Source: Salinispora tropica CNB-440
GTDB taxonomy: Bacteria > Actinomycetota > Actinomycetes > Mycobacteriales > Micromonosporaceae
Length of the DNA: 64,000 nt
NCBI RefSeq assembly: GCF_000016425.1
Contig: NC_009380.1
Span: 2,050,144-2,114,143, forward strand
Direction: 5' to 3'
In this document: positions 1-9,289 of the stretch, piece after piece
How positions within the stretch are numbered: position 1 is the first letter of the stretch
Layout: each line of letters begins with the position of its first letter
Notes under the pieces: model-generated
What the model was told of the DNA's origin: nothing
What the model saw: only the letters and a program-made list of their open reading frames with translations
The model's database searches: none
Position numbers and translations under genes: made by a program

Positions 1-189
1 GTCACCATCGGCCGGCGGAGCGTCGCCAACGGCGCGGCCGAGGTACGAGACCGGGCGACCGGTGTCACGGCACAGGTGCCCTTCGACGAGGTGGTCGCCG
101 AGCTAGTCCGGCGAATCGCCGCCCTGCGGGCCGACATCGACGCGACGGTGGTCCCGGTGGAACTGCCCGCCGAGGTGTTCGCGCCCTGA
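1..189 (+). CDS. proS: C-terminal end of probable prolyl-tRNA synthetase (partial)
   Basis: The frame is open from the window edge to TGA at 187-189, giving 62 residues. The motif VTIGRR followed by an acidic/basic strand (AAEVRDRATG) and VPFDEVVAEL matches the end of the anticodon-binding domain of E. coli-type prolyl-tRNA synthetases, where a V-GRRGLADG-VE--DR-TGE pattern is common. The enzyme would charge tRNA-Pro in the cytoplasm. The catalytic part lies outside the window, so another class II synthetase sharing this anticodon-binding fold is not excluded. It converges with the minus-strand permease gene about 100 bases away. Confidence 0.65.
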   Translation, partial: VTIGRRSVANGAAEVRDRATGVTAQVPFDEVVAELVRRIAALRADIDATVVPVELPAEVFAP

Positions 190-223
190 TGTGCCGGCCC
201 GGAGGTGGTGGCAGCCCCGGGGA

Positions 224-251
224 GCCCGGCCCCGACTCCGCCTGGCCGGGC
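224..251. terminator. possible bidirectional hairpin between convergent genes
   Basis: An 8-bp perfect stem (224-231 with 244-251) has a 12-base loop. It lies between the convergent 3' ends of the synthetase and the permease. There is no T-tract, as is usual for high-GC actinobacteria, so the terminator role is inferred from position. Confidence 0.35.
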
Positions 252-290
252 CCCCCGTGCGGCGTGCTGAAGGCAGCATCGGGGCAGGAT

Positions 291-1352
291 TCAGTCCACC
301 GTCTCTCGTTCCCGCCAGGCTGTCCGGAGCGAGGTGTTGCCGTTGGTCCGCAGCAGAGACCCCTCGTACACCCGGGCACCAGCGGCCAGGACGGCGAGCG
401 CGGTGATCAGCAGCAGGGCCAGGGACAGCGGAGGTTCCCAGCCGGCGGCGTCCCCGGTGAACAGCCGGAGCGGCATCGCGGTGGGCGCCGAGAACGGCAC
501 GTAGGACAGCACCTGCATGGCGAACGCGTTGTCGCTGAGGAAGATCACCCCGAAGAACGGGAGCATCACCACCAACTGGACCGGCATGGCCACCGTGCCG
601 ATGTCTTCCAGTCGGCTGACCAAGGCTCCCGCCGCCGCCCACAGCGCGGCGATCAGGACGAAGCCGAGCAGGAAGTACGGCAGGAACCAGCCGATCGCCG
701 GCCCGAGTAGGTTCAGCAGCTCGCTGTCACCGAAGAGCCGCAACCCCACGACCGCGACGAGCGCCACCAGCGCAATCTGTCCCAGGGCCAGCACGGTGCC
801 GGCGATCATCTTGCCGGCGAGCAGGGCTCGTACCGACACGGCGGCCACCAGGATCTCGACGATCCGGGTCTGTTTCTCCTCGATGATGCTCTGCGCGATC
901 TGTACGCCGAAGGTCTGGGACGTGAGGAGGAAGACGAACGCGAAGACGAACGGCACCAGGACGGCCCCCGGTGGTTCCTCCGGGGCGGGGTTCAGCAACC
1001 GTACCGGTGGTTCAACGCTGAGCGCCGCCACGACGTCGGCGGGAGCCTCGTCTCGCGCGAGCACCGTTGGCCCGGCGACCACCGCCGCGTCGGTGTCGCC
1101 GTCCCGAACCGCCCGTTCGGCGGCGGCGTCGTCGGGCACCTCGCGGACCTCGAGTCCGGCGGCGCGCAGTTCGGCCGAGACTTCCGGGGTGGCGGCCACC
1201 GTGGCTGGGCCGTCGGAGAGCAGCGACGGCAGCGTCGTCGCGGCGGCGGCGATGAGCAGGAAGATCAGCGTACTGAGGAGAAAGGTGCGGTCGCGCAGTT
1301 TGGCCCGGACTTCACGGGCCGCGACCAACTGGGTGGCGGCGAGGGTGTTCAC
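291..1352 (-). CDS. ABC-2 type transporter permease (NatB-like)
   Basis: A 353-residue integral membrane protein. The N-terminus is cytoplasmic and basic, followed by one membrane segment at about residues 26-46. A non-membrane region of about 80 residues follows, then five or six hydrophobic segments between about 130 and 335. This is the layout of ABC-2 exporters of the NatB family (ABC2_membrane_3). Its start overlaps the stop of the ATPase gene by 4 bases, so the two are translationally coupled and should form one exporter. The substrate cannot be read from sequence; drug, peptide or sodium export are all known in the family. The sensor kinase/regulator pair upstream suggests stress-induced expression. 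Confidence 0.9.
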   Translation of the reverse strand: MNTLAATQLVAAREVRAKLRDRTFLLSTLIFLLIAAAATTLPSLLSDGPATVAATPEVSAELRAAGLEVREVPDDAAAERAVRDGDTDAAVVAGPTVLARDEAPADVVAALSVEPPVRLLNPAPEEPPGAVLVPFVFAFVFLLTSQTFGVQIAQSIIEEKQTRIVEILVAAVSVRALLAGKMIAGTVLALGQIALVALVAVVGLRLFGDSELLNLLGPAIGWFLPYFLLGFVLIAALWAAAGALVSRLEDIGTVAMPVQLVVMLPFFGVIFLSDNAFAMQVLSYVPFSAPTAMPLRLFTGDAAGWEPPLSLALLLITALAVLAAGARVYEGSLLRTNGNTSLRTAWRERETVD

Positions 1353-2242
1353 AGGGCGACCTCCCGGAAGATCTCGGCCAGCGACGGGACGACAGGTCGG
1401 AACCCGCGGACGGGCCCACGGGCGAGCGCGGCGTGGAGTACCGGCTGCTCATCCGCCCCCCGGGACAGTTCGAACACGGCGCGGGCGCCCTCGAGCTCGA
1501 CCAGGGTCACGCCCGGGTGGTCGCGTAGCCAGCCGGCGTCGTTGTCGACCACCAGTTCGTAGCGGGGCGCGGTGTAGGTGGCCCGCAGCTGCGTTCGGCT
1601 GCCGGCGGCGCGGATCGTCCCCGCGCTGATGATCACCAGGTCGTCGCAGAGCCGCTCCACCACGTCCAACTGGTGACTGGAGAAGAGCACCGGTACCCCC
1701 TGGGTGGCCCGTTCCTTCAGCACGTCGACGACCGTGTCCACGGCCAGTGGGTCGAGGCCGGAGAAGGGCTCGTCGAGCACCAGCACCTCGGGGTCGGACA
1801 CCAGCGCGGCGACGATCTGGGCACGTTGCTGGTTGCCCAGCGACAGTTTCTCCAGCAGGTCGTGGCCGCGGTCGGCGAGACCGACCCGCTCCAACAACGT
1901 ATCGGTGCTGCGCACCGCCGCCGGCGCGGTCACTCCGTGCAACCGGGCCAGGTAGATGAGCTGTTCCCGGACCGCCATCTTCGGGTACAGGCCGCGTTCC
2001 TCCGGCATATACCCGAAGCGCCGACGGGCCGCCCGGGTCAGTGGCGCCCCCCGCCAGGTCACCTGGCCGGCGTCGGCGGCGAGTACGCCGAGGATGATGC
2101 GCATCGTGGTGGTCTTGCCGGCACCGTTGCCGCCAACGAAGCCGGTCATCCGACCGGCTTCCGCGTCGAAGGACACATTCTGGAGCACACGGCGGCCACC
2201 GAAGCTGCGGTCGACGCCGTCGAGTCGGAGCATGTTCGTCAC
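1349..2242 (-). CDS. ABC transporter ATP-binding protein (NatA/CcmA type)
   Basis: A 297-residue ATPase partnering the downstream permease. Visible motifs are Walker A GGNGAGKTTT (residues 38-46; the first loop Gly-Gly-Asn is slightly unusual where GPNG is typical), a signature LSLGNQQRAQ (133-142) in which the usual LSGGQ reads LSLGN, and Walker B VLVLDEP (153-159). The C-terminal 80 residues form the accessory domain usual in NatA-like exporters. The annotated start is GTG; an ATG three codons later is an alternative. About 80 bases separate it from the response regulator gene, which is on the same strand and may be co-transcribed. Confidence 0.93.
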   Translation of the reverse strand: MTNMLRLDGVDRSFGGRRVLQNVSFDAEAGRMTGFVGGNGAGKTTTMRIILGVLAADAGQVTWRGAPLTRAARRRFGYMPEERGLYPKMAVREQLIYLARLHGVTAPAAVRSTDTLLERVGLADRGHDLLEKLSLGNQQRAQIVAALVSDPEVLVLDEPFSGLDPLAVDTVVDVLKERATQGVPVLFSSHQLDVVERLCDDLVIISAGTIRAAGSRTQLRATYTAPRYELVVDNDAGWLRDHPGVTLVELEGARAVFELSRGADEQPVLHAALARGPVRGFRPVVPSLAEIFREVAL

Positions 2243-2322
2243 GCTGGCAACGCTAGATCACCTTGCGTCCCGCTCCGTCCGCCTGCGGGTGGACAGTCGG
2301 CTCCACCCCGCGACGGAGGCGG

Positions 2323-3015
2323 TCACCCGCCTGGCCGCACCACCCCGTGTTCGTACGCGAAGACGACTGCCTGCACCCGGTCACGTAGGCCGAGTTTGGC
2401 CAGTACCCGACTGACATGGGTCTTCACGGTCGCTTCGCCGAGGCGTAGGTTGGCCGCGATTTCGGCGTTGCTCGCGCCCGAGGCGACCAGCACCAGCACC
2501 TCGTGCTCCCGCGGCGTGAGGTCCGACAGCGCCACGGCCGTCGTCGTGGGTTCGCCCCCCGGCCTGGCGAAGGCGGCGATCACTCGCCGGGTGAGTTCGG
2601 GGGCGATGAGACCCTCGCCTCGAGCGACCACCCGGATCGCCGCCACGAGCGCCTCCGGCGTGCCGTTCTTCAGCAGGAATCCGCTTGCTCCGGCGCGAAG
2701 CGCGGCGAACAGATAGTCATCCCGGTCGAAGGTGGTGAGGATCAACACCGCCGGTCCGTTCGATCGGTCCGCGTCCGCGACGATCCGTCGGGTGGCCTCC
2801 AGCCCGTCGACCCGGGGCATCTCCACGTCCATCAGGACCACGTCTGGGCGGAGTGCCCCGGCCATGCTCACCGCCCGTTCGCCGTCCGCGGCCTCCCCGA
2901 CGACGTGCATGTCGCTCTCCACCTCGAGGATGACCCGGAACCCGGTACGCACGAGGTGGTGGTCGTCGGCGAGCAGGATCCGGATGGCCGGGCTGGTCGC
3001 CGGCTCGGCGGTCAC
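2323..3015 (-). CDS. NarL/LuxR-family response regulator
   Basis: A 230-residue two-component regulator. The receiver domain (about 10-130) has the acidic pair D17-D18, phospho-acceptor D63 in VVLMDVEMP, T95 and K116. A LuxR-type helix-turn-helix occupies the last 65 residues (LTPREHEVLVLVASG ... ATVKTHVSRVL). Its start overlaps the end of the kinase gene by 4 bases, so the two form a cognate pair. Expected to bind DNA as a phosphorylated dimer, with the adjacent ABC exporter a natural target (inference from position). Confidence 0.95.
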   Translation of the reverse strand: MTAEPATSPAIRILLADDHHLVRTGFRVILEVESDMHVVGEAADGERAVSMAGALRPDVVLMDVEMPRVDGLEATRRIVADADRSNGPAVLILTTFDRDDYLFAALRAGASGFLLKNGTPEALVAAIRVVARGEGLIAPELTRRVIAAFARPGGEPTTTAVALSDLTPREHEVLVLVASGASNAEIAANLRLGEATVKTHVSRVLAKLGLRDRVQAVVFAYEHGVVRPGG

Positions 3016-4304
3016 GCCGCCTGCCGCTCGGTCAGCGGTAGCGGGAAGCGGGCCCGCACCCGCCAGCCGCCGGCGGCGCGGGGGCCGACCTCCAGCGTGC
3101 CGCCATGGGCGGCGACCCGCTCGCGCATGCCGACCAGGCCCACCCCGTCCGCATTCATCGTGCTGCTGCTTCGTCCGTCGTCGGTCACGTCCACCTCCAC
3201 CTCGTGCGTCAGATAGCGGATCCGGACATCCAGGATGGTCGCCGCGCCGGCGTGTTTGAGCGTGTTCGTCACGGCTTCCTGCACGGTCCGGTACGCCGCC
3301 TGGGAGATCGAGTCTGAGATCGGCACCGGGTCGCCGTACACCCCCAGCGTGGCGCGTAGCCCGGTCTCGCGTGCCCGCTCGACCACTGTGGTGACCCGGC
3401 TGATTCCGGCGGGCGAGTCGACGGTGCCCGGCTCGTGGTCGCGGGCCCGCAGGACGCCGAGCATCCGGCGGAGCTCGTCCACCGCCGTGCGGGCCGACTC
3501 TTCGACCGCCGCCAGGGCGGTGCGGGCCTTGGCCGGATCCCGGTCGAGGACCCGGCGGCAGGCGGCAGCCTGCACCCCCATCACCGAGACGTGGTGGGCG
3601 ACGACGTCATGCAGTTCCCGGGCGATCCGAACCCGCTCCCCGACCACCGCGTGTGCCCTGACCTCGGCCTGTGACCGGCGTAGCTCGTCGGCCTGCGCCT
3701 GGAGTTCGTGCTCGCGTCGGGCGGCCAGCCAGGCGATCTCTCCGAAGAAGTAGGCGAACCCGAAGAACAGGATGTTGAGGAGCATGTCGCTGAGCACCGC
3801 GGCGATCAGCGGGGGGATCGGTCCCACGGCGTCGGCGAACGCGTCGGGGGGCGGGTCCGCCAGCACGCTGCCCAGATTGACCGAGTACCAGAAACCGATC
3901 CAACCGAACATGGCGGCGATCACGCCGATCCGAATCCGACGGGCCAGGCGGCGGTCCGGTCCCCAGGCGCCGAGGGTGTAGATGGCCGTGAACAGCACCC
4001 CCGTGGTGACCCGCGTCTCCGGTGCGGAGCGGGCTTGTGCCGCGACGAACGCGACCGAGATGACCAGCGTCGTCGCCACGGGGAAGCGTCGCCGCCAGAT
4101 CAGCGGTAGGCCCACCGCGACGGCCCAGAGCAGCTGTTCGGCGAACGACGGTGGCGGGCCGAGCAGGAACAGACCCGTGCCGCGGATGAGAGTGAGGCTG
4201 GTTACGGCCAGCACGGTCACGGCCAGCCCCACGAGGAGGTCCCGCCGCTGCTGCTCCGGGGTCGGCCCGGGCCGCCGCCAGTGCGTTCCCGCCGCGGTGT
4301 CCAT
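3012..4304 (-). CDS. Two-component sensor histidine kinase (HisKA_3 family)
   Basis: A 430-residue membrane kinase. Four or five hydrophobic segments occupy residues about 23-190, with little extracytoplasmic sequence, as in kinases that sense within or near the membrane. The dimerisation/phospho-acceptor motif ERVRIARELHDVVAHH places the phosphorylated His at 232. A HATPase_c domain follows (N-box near AVTNTLKHAG, then GLVGMRERV). It is the first gene of a minus-strand set that runs to the ABC permease and is divergent from dnaE. The signal is unknown; such kinase plus exporter sets often respond to membrane-active antibiotics. Confidence 0.93.
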   Translation of the reverse strand: MDTAAGTHWRRPGPTPEQQRRDLLVGLAVTVLAVTSLTLIRGTGLFLLGPPPSFAEQLLWAVAVGLPLIWRRRFPVATTLVISVAFVAAQARSAPETRVTTGVLFTAIYTLGAWGPDRRLARRIRIGVIAAMFGWIGFWYSVNLGSVLADPPPDAFADAVGPIPPLIAAVLSDMLLNILFFGFAYFFGEIAWLAARREHELQAQADELRRSQAEVRAHAVVGERVRIARELHDVVAHHVSVMGVQAAACRRVLDRDPAKARTALAAVEESARTAVDELRRMLGVLRARDHEPGTVDSPAGISRVTTVVERARETGLRATLGVYGDPVPISDSISQAAYRTVQEAVTNTLKHAGAATILDVRIRYLTHEVEVDVTDDGRSSSTMNADGVGLVGMRERVAAHGGTLEVGPRAAGGWRVRARFPLPLTERQAA

Positions 4305-4410
4305 CGGTCGAGGATGTCATCTCGCCGGACCGGTGCTGCCTCCGGCACGGGCCCGGTGCCGCTGCCGGGCTCCCCGCGCGGCTCGCTGGAGGTGTGTCGG
4401 CGGCCGGGGA

Positions 4411-4416
4411 TAGGGT
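4411..4416 (+). promoter_or_regulatory. possible -10 hexamer for dnaE
   Basis: TAGGGT fits the actinobacterial TANNNT -10 pattern and lies 50 bases before the dnaE start, in the 162-base divergent gap shared with the kinase gene. No clear -35 is seen, so this is weak. Confidence 0.3.
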
Positions 4417-4466
4417 GGGCCGACCGATCTTCTCACCACCCATGAAGCGACCCGGGGGGCCCACGC

Positions 4467-7400
4467 ATGGGCGATTCGTTCGCGCATCTGCACGTGCACA
4501 CAGAGTATTCGATGCTCGACGGCGCGGCCCGGTTGAAGGACTTGTTCGCCGAGGTCAACCGGCAGGGGATGCCGGCCGTGGCGATGACCGACCACGGCAA
4601 CATGCACGGCGCGAACGACTTCTACAAACAGGCCATGGCCGCTGGCGTCAAGCCGATCCTGGGGATCGAGGCGTACGTCGCGCCGGAGTCGCGGTTCCAC
4701 AAGAAGCGGGTGCGTTGGGGGCGGCCGGAGCAGAAGAGCGACGACGTCTCCGGCAGCGGTGGGTACACCCACATGACCATCTGGGCGAAGAACAAGGTGG
4801 GGCTGCACAACCTGTTCAAGCTGACCAGCCGGTCGTTCACCGAGGGGTTCTTCGTCAAGTGGCCACGGATGGACACGGAGCTCCTCGCTGAGCACTCCGA
4901 GGGGTTGATCGCCACCACCGGCTGTCCCTCCGGTGAGGTGCAGACCCGGCTACGGCTGGACCAGTACGACGAGGCGCTGAAGGCCGCCGCGAAATACCAG
5001 GACATCTTCGGTAAGGAGAACTTCTTCCTGGAGGTGATGGACCACGGCATCGACATCGAACGCCGGGTTCGTCAGGAGCTGGCGGAGATCTCCCACAAGC
5101 TGGATATCCCGCCGGTGGTGACCAACGACTCGCACTACACCTACCAGGCGCAGTCCGAGGCACACGACGTGCTGCTCTGCGTGCAGACCGCGGCGAACGT
5201 CGCCGATCCGAACCGGTTCCGGTTCGACGGCAGCGGCTACTACATCAAGTCCGCCGACGAGATGCGCGGCGTCGACTCCTCCGAGCTGTGGCGCGCGGGC
5301 TGCCGGAACACCCTGCTGGTCGCGGAGATGGTCGACCCGGCCGGGATGTTCGACTTCCGGAACCTGATGCCGCGTTTCCCGGTGCCGGAGGGGGAGACCG
5401 ACGAGTCCTGGTTCCGCAAGGAGACGTTCAAGGGGCTCGCCCGCCGCTTCCCGAACGGCGTCCCGGAGACCCACCTCAAGCAGGCCGAGTATGAGCTGGG
5501 CGTCATCATCCAGATGGGGTTCCCGTCCTACTTCCTCGTGGTGGCCGACTTCATCCAGTGGGCCAAGGGCGAGGGGATCGCCGTGGGCCCGGGCCGCGGC
5601 TCGGCCGCCGGTTCACTCGTCGCGTACGCCCTCGGTATCACCGACCTGGATCCGTTGCCGCACGGCCTCATCTTCGAGCGGTTCCTCAACCCCGAGCGGG
5701 TCTCGATGCCGGATGTCGACATCGACTTCGACGAGCGTCGGCGCGGTGAAGTGATCAAGTACGTCACGGAGAAGTGGGGCGAGGACAAGGTCGCCCAGAT
5801 CGCGACCTTCGGCACGATCAAGGCGAAGGCCGCGATCAAGGACTCGGCGCGGGTGCTCGGCTACCCGTACGCGGTCGGTGACCGGATCACCAAGGCGATG
5901 CCGCCGGCGGTGATGGGCAAGGACATCCCACTGACCGGCATCTTCGACCCGCAGCACTCCCGGTACGCGGAGGCCGGCGAGATTCGGGGTCTCTACGAGT
6001 CCGACCCGGATGTCAAGAAGGTCATCGACACGGCGCGCGGGATCGAGGGGCTGATCCGGCAGACGGGGGTGCACGCCGCCGGGGTCATCATGTCCGCCGA
6101 GCCGATCGTCGACCACATCCCGTTGATGCGTCGGGACGCCGACGGGGCGATCATCACGCAGTTCGACTACCCGACCTGCGAGTCGCTCGGGCTGCTGAAG
6201 ATGGACTTCCTCGGCCTGCGCAACCTGACCATCATCGACGACGCGCTGAAGAACATCGAGAGTAACCACGGGCGCACGGTCGACCTGCTCCAGCTGCCGC
6301 TGGACGACACGGCGACCTACGAGCTGCTGTCCCGGGGCGACACCCTGGGCGTGTTCCAGCTCGACGGCGGGCCGATGCGGTCGCTGCTGCGGACGATGAA
6401 GCCGGACAACTTCGAGGACATCTCCGCGGTCCTGGCGCTGTACCGGCCGGGCCCGATGGGCGCCAACTCACACACCAACTACGCGCTGCGCAAGAACGGC
6501 CTCCAGGAGATCACTCCGATCCACCCGGAGCTGGCCGAGCCGCTGGAGGAGATCCTCGGCCCCACCTACGGCCTGATCGTCTACCAGGAGCAGGTGCAGC
6601 GCGCCGCCCAGGTCCTCGCCGGCTACAGCCTCGGCAAGGCCGACCTGCTGCGCCGGGCGATGGGCAAGAAGAAGAAGGAGGTTCTCGACAAGGAGTTCGT
6701 GCCGTTCCGCGACGGAATGCGCGCCAACGACTACTCCGACGAGGCCATCCAGACCCTGTGGGACATCCTCGTCCCCTTCGCCGACTACGCCTTCAACAAG
6801 GCCCACACCGCCGGGTACGGCCTGGTGTCGTACTGGACCGGCTACCTCAAGGCGAACTATCCGGCCGAGTACATGGCGGCGTTGCTCACCTCGGTGGGCG
6901 ACGACAAGGACAAGATGGCGCTCTACCTGTCGGAGTGCCGCCGGATGGGCATCCAGGTGCTCCCGCCGGATGTGAACACCTCGGCCGGGCCGTTCACCCC
7001 GGTCGGCCGGGACATCCGGTTCGGTCTGGCCGCGATTCGCAACGTCGGCGCGAACGTGGTCAGCGCGATCATGCGGTGCCGGGGGGAGAAGGGCGCCTAC
7101 ACCGACTTCTACGACTTCCTGTCCAAGGTGGAAGCGGTCGTCTGCAACAAGAAGACCATCGAATCCCTGATCAAGGCGGGGGCGTTCGACTCGCTCGACC
7201 ATTCCCGCCGGGGCCTGCTCGCGGTGCACGCCGACGCCATCGACGCGTACGCCGACGTCAAGCGCAAGGAGGCCGTTGGCCAGTACGACCTCTTCGGCGC
7301 CGGATTCGCCGACAGCGACGCCGGACAGAGCACCACGGTGATGCCGGTCATCGCCGAGGGGGAGTGGGACAAGCGGGAGAAGCTCGCCTTCGAGCGCGAG

Positions 7401-8000
7401 ATGCTCGGCCTCTACGTCTCCGACCATCCGCTGTTCGGCCTGGAGCATGTGCTCGGTGCGGCGGCCGACACCACCATCGCGGCCCTCTCCGAGGAAGGAA
7501 CGGTTCCGGACGGGACGGTGGTGACCCTCGCGGGCATCCTCTCCGGAGTGCAGCGCCGGGTCACCAAGCAGGGCCGGGCGTGGGCGTCGGCGACGCTTGA
7601 GGACCTGGCCGGCGGGGTGGAGACGCTGTTCTTCCCCAACACCTACGAGGTGATCGGGGAGTACATTGCCGAGGACGCGATCGTGGTGGTCAAGGGGCGG
7701 GTCGACCGCCGGGACGACACGCCGCGGATCATGGCCATGGACATGTCGATTCCGGATGTCAGCAGCAATTCGGCGAACAAGCCGGTCACGCTCACCATCC
7801 CGGTCACCCGCTGCACGCCGCCGTTGGTGGAGCGGCTCAAGGAGACCCTGGTGCTGCACCCCGGCGACGCGGAGGTGCACGTCAAGCTTCTCAACGGCAG
7901 CAAGGTGACCCGGCTGCGACTCGGCCCGTTCCGGGTGGCGCCGACGACCGCCCTGATGGCCGACCTGAAGACCGTCCTCGGCCCGGCCAACGTGGGCTGA
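4467..8000 (+). CDS. dnaE: DNA polymerase III alpha subunit (DnaE1)
   Basis: A 1,177-residue replicative polymerase, full length for the DnaE1 family. The N-terminal PHP domain starts with [13 protein letters not shown] (residues 7-19), whose histidines bind metal in proofreading PHP domains. The catalytic acidic residues are D418 and D420 in PDVDIDFDE and D580 in LKMDFLGL. The finger/thumb region and helix-hairpin-helix ([20 protein letters not shown] and [10 protein letters not shown] motifs) are intact, followed by an OB-fold near 1000-1080. The ATG at 4467 follows a G-rich stretch and gives the canonical [15 protein letters not shown] start. Transcribed alone, with a strong hairpin after the stop. 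Confidence 0.98.
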   Translation: MGDSFAHLHVHTEYSMLDGAARLKDLFAEVNRQGMPAVAMTDHGNMHGANDFYKQAMAAGVKPILGIEAYVAPESRFHKKRVRWGRPEQKSDDVSGSGGYTHMTIWAKNKVGLHNLFKLTSRSFTEGFFVKWPRMDTELLAEHSEGLIATTGCPSGEVQTRLRLDQYDEALKAAAKYQDIFGKENFFLEVMDHGIDIERRVRQELAEISHKLDIPPVVTNDSHYTYQAQSEAHDVLLCVQTAANVADPNRFRFDGSGYYIKSADEMRGVDSSELWRAGCRNTLLVAEMVDPAGMFDFRNLMPRFPVPEGETDESWFRKETFKGLARRFPNGVPETHLKQAEYELGVIIQMGFPSYFLVVADFIQWAKGEGIAVGPGRGSAAGSLVAYALGITDLDPLPHGLIFERFLNPERVSMPDVDIDFDERRRGEVIKYVTEKWGEDKVAQIATFGTIKAKAAIKDSARVLGYPYAVGDRITKAMPPAVMGKDIPLTGIFDPQHSRYAEAGEIRGLYESDPDVKKVIDTARGIEGLIRQTGVHAAGVIMSAEPIVDHIPLMRRDADGAIITQFDYPTCESLGLLKMDFLGLRNLTIIDDALKNIESNHGRTVDLLQLPLDDTATYELLSRGDTLGVFQLDGGPMRSLLRTMKPDNFEDISAVLALYRPGPMGANSHTNYALRKNGLQEITPIHPELAEPLEEILGPTYGLIVYQEQVQRAAQVLAGYSLGKADLLRRAMGKKKKEVLDKEFVPFRDGMRANDYSDEAIQTLWDILVPFADYAFNKAHTAGYGLVSYWTGYLKANYPAEYMAALLTSVGDDKDKMALYLSECRRMGIQVLPPDVNTSAGPFTPVGRDIRFGLAAIRNVGANVVSAIMRCRGEKGAYTDFYDFLSKVEAVVCNKKTIESLIKAGAFDSLDHSRRGLLAVHADAIDAYADVKRKEAVGQYDLFGAGFADSDAGQSTTVMPVIAEGEWDKREKLAFEREMLGLYVSDHPLFGLEHVLGAAADTTIAALSEEGTVPDGTVVTLAGILSGVQRRVTKQGRAWASATLEDLAGGVETLFFPNTYEVIGEYIAEDAIVVVKGRVDRRDDTPRIMAMDMSIPDVSSNSANKPVTLTIPVTRCTPPLVERLKETLVLHPGDAEVHVKLLNGSKVTRLRLGPFRVAPTTALMADLKTVLGPANVG

Positions 8001-8018
8001 CCCTGGTGGCGGGGTCCG

Positions 8019-8049
8019 CCGTCGCAGGATTGGTCCTCTCCTGCGACGG
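8019..8049 (+). terminator. hairpin terminator after dnaE
   Basis: A perfect 11-bp stem (8019-8029 with 8039-8049) with a 9-base loop lies 18 bases after the dnaE stop. There is no T-run. Position and stem strength support a terminator. Confidence 0.65.
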
Positions 8050-8059
8050 GTCGGGTCAC

Positions 8060-8065
8060 TAGCGT
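8060..8065 (+). promoter_or_regulatory. TANNNT -10 box for a leaderless aminotransferase mRNA
   Basis: TAGCGT is followed by 6 bases and then the ATG at 8072. Transcription would begin at or beside the A of the start codon. No good Shine-Dalgarno is present apart from a short G run. The same geometry recurs at four other starts in the window. Confidence 0.5.
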
Positions 8066-8071
8066 CGGGGC

Positions 8072-9115
8072 ATGGACATCACGAAGGCACAGCAGCTGTG
8101 GCAGCCGCACCGGGGCTGGCTGAACACCGCCTCCTACGGGCTGCCGCCCGACCCGGCATGGGCGGCGTTGCAGGAGGCACTCGCCGCCTGGCGTACGGGG
8201 AGCATGGGCACGGCGTGGGAGAGCTGGGACGAGGCCACGACGCGTACCCGGGCCGCTTTCGCGCGCCTGGTCGGCGTCGGTGCCTCGGACGTCACGGTCG
8301 GCAGCTCGGCATCGCAGATGCTCGCGCCGGTTGCCGCCGCACTGCCGGCGGGGGCGACCGTGGTGGTCCCCGAGGTCGAGTTCACCTCCAACCTGTTTCC
8401 CTGGCTGGTCCAGGAGCAGCGGGGCGTCCGAGTGCGGACCGTTCCGCTGGCGGGCCTGGCCGACGCGATCGACGCCGACACCGATCTGGTCGCGTTCAGC
8501 CTGGTGCAGTCGGCCGACGGGGCGGTCGCCCGGTACGCGGAGGTCGCCGCCGCGGCCCGGGCGCACGACGCCCTGGTGGCGGTTGACGCCACGCAGGCGT
8601 GCGGTTGGCTTCCGTTCGATGCCGCGCTCGCGGACGTGGTCGTCGTCGCCGCGTACAAGTGGTTGATGGCGCCGCGCGGGACGGCCCTGGCGTACTACGC
8701 GCCCGAGCTGCGGGACCGGATGCGTCCCGACACCGCCTGCTGGTACGCCGGAGCCGACCCGCACGACTCCTACTACGGCCCGCCGCTGCGCCTGGCCGAC
8801 AACGCCCGGCGCTTCGACATCTCCCCGGCCTGGTTCAGCTACGTCGGGGCCGCTCCCGCCCTGGAACTGCTACTGGACGTGGGGGTGCCGGCGGTCCACG
8901 CGCACAACGTGGCGCTGGCCAACCGGTTCCGCTCCGGCCTGGCGCTGCCACCTGGCGACAGCGCGATCACCACCGTCGAGGTGCCGGGAGCAGAGTCGAG
9001 GCTGGAGCGCGCCGGCATACGGGCGGCGGTGCGCGCCGGCCGGGTCCGGGTCTCGTTCCACCTCTACTCCAGTGAGGACGACGTTGACCGGGCGCTTGAC
9101 GCGCTGACCGGCTGA
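8072..9115 (+). CDS. Class V aminotransferase / cysteine desulfurase-like PLP enzyme
   Basis: A 347-residue fold-type I PLP enzyme. The PLP lysine is K196 in VVVAAYKWLMAPRGTA, preceded by the conserved DATQACGWLPFD strand carrying the PLP-binding aspartate. The family includes cysteine desulfurases, isopenicillin-N epimerase-like and serine aminotransferases. The protein lacks an obvious catalytic cysteine loop, so desulfurase activity is not supported. The probable mRNA is leaderless. It stands alone between dnaE and an exported hydrolase, and neighbours give no pathway clue. Confidence 0.85.
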   Translation: MDITKAQQLWQPHRGWLNTASYGLPPDPAWAALQEALAAWRTGSMGTAWESWDEATTRTRAAFARLVGVGASDVTVGSSASQMLAPVAAALPAGATVVVPEVEFTSNLFPWLVQEQRGVRVRTVPLAGLADAIDADTDLVAFSLVQSADGAVARYAEVAAAARAHDALVAVDATQACGWLPFDAALADVVVVAAYKWLMAPRGTALAYYAPELRDRMRPDTACWYAGADPHDSYYGPPLRLADNARRFDISPAWFSYVGAAPALELLLDVGVPAVHAHNVALANRFRSGLALPPGDSAITTVEVPGAESRLERAGIRAAVRAGRVRVSFHLYSSEDDVDRALDALTG

Positions 9116-9289
9116 CCGCCCCGACGCGTCCGCGCAGGGGCCGTGCGCGTCGCCTTCGCCTGCGACAGCACAGTGGAGCGGGACTCTACAACTAGCGGGT
9201 CTGCCCGATGTTCGGGGCCGGGTCCACGGCTACCACAGGGCAGCGACGACTCACGAGCCGTATGAGCGGTTCCCGGCCAGGGAAGTGAT

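Noticed and set aside
6468..7880. 470-codon minus-strand frame opposite dnaE
   Set aside because: Antisense shadow of dnaE; no recognisable domain or ribosome-binding site.
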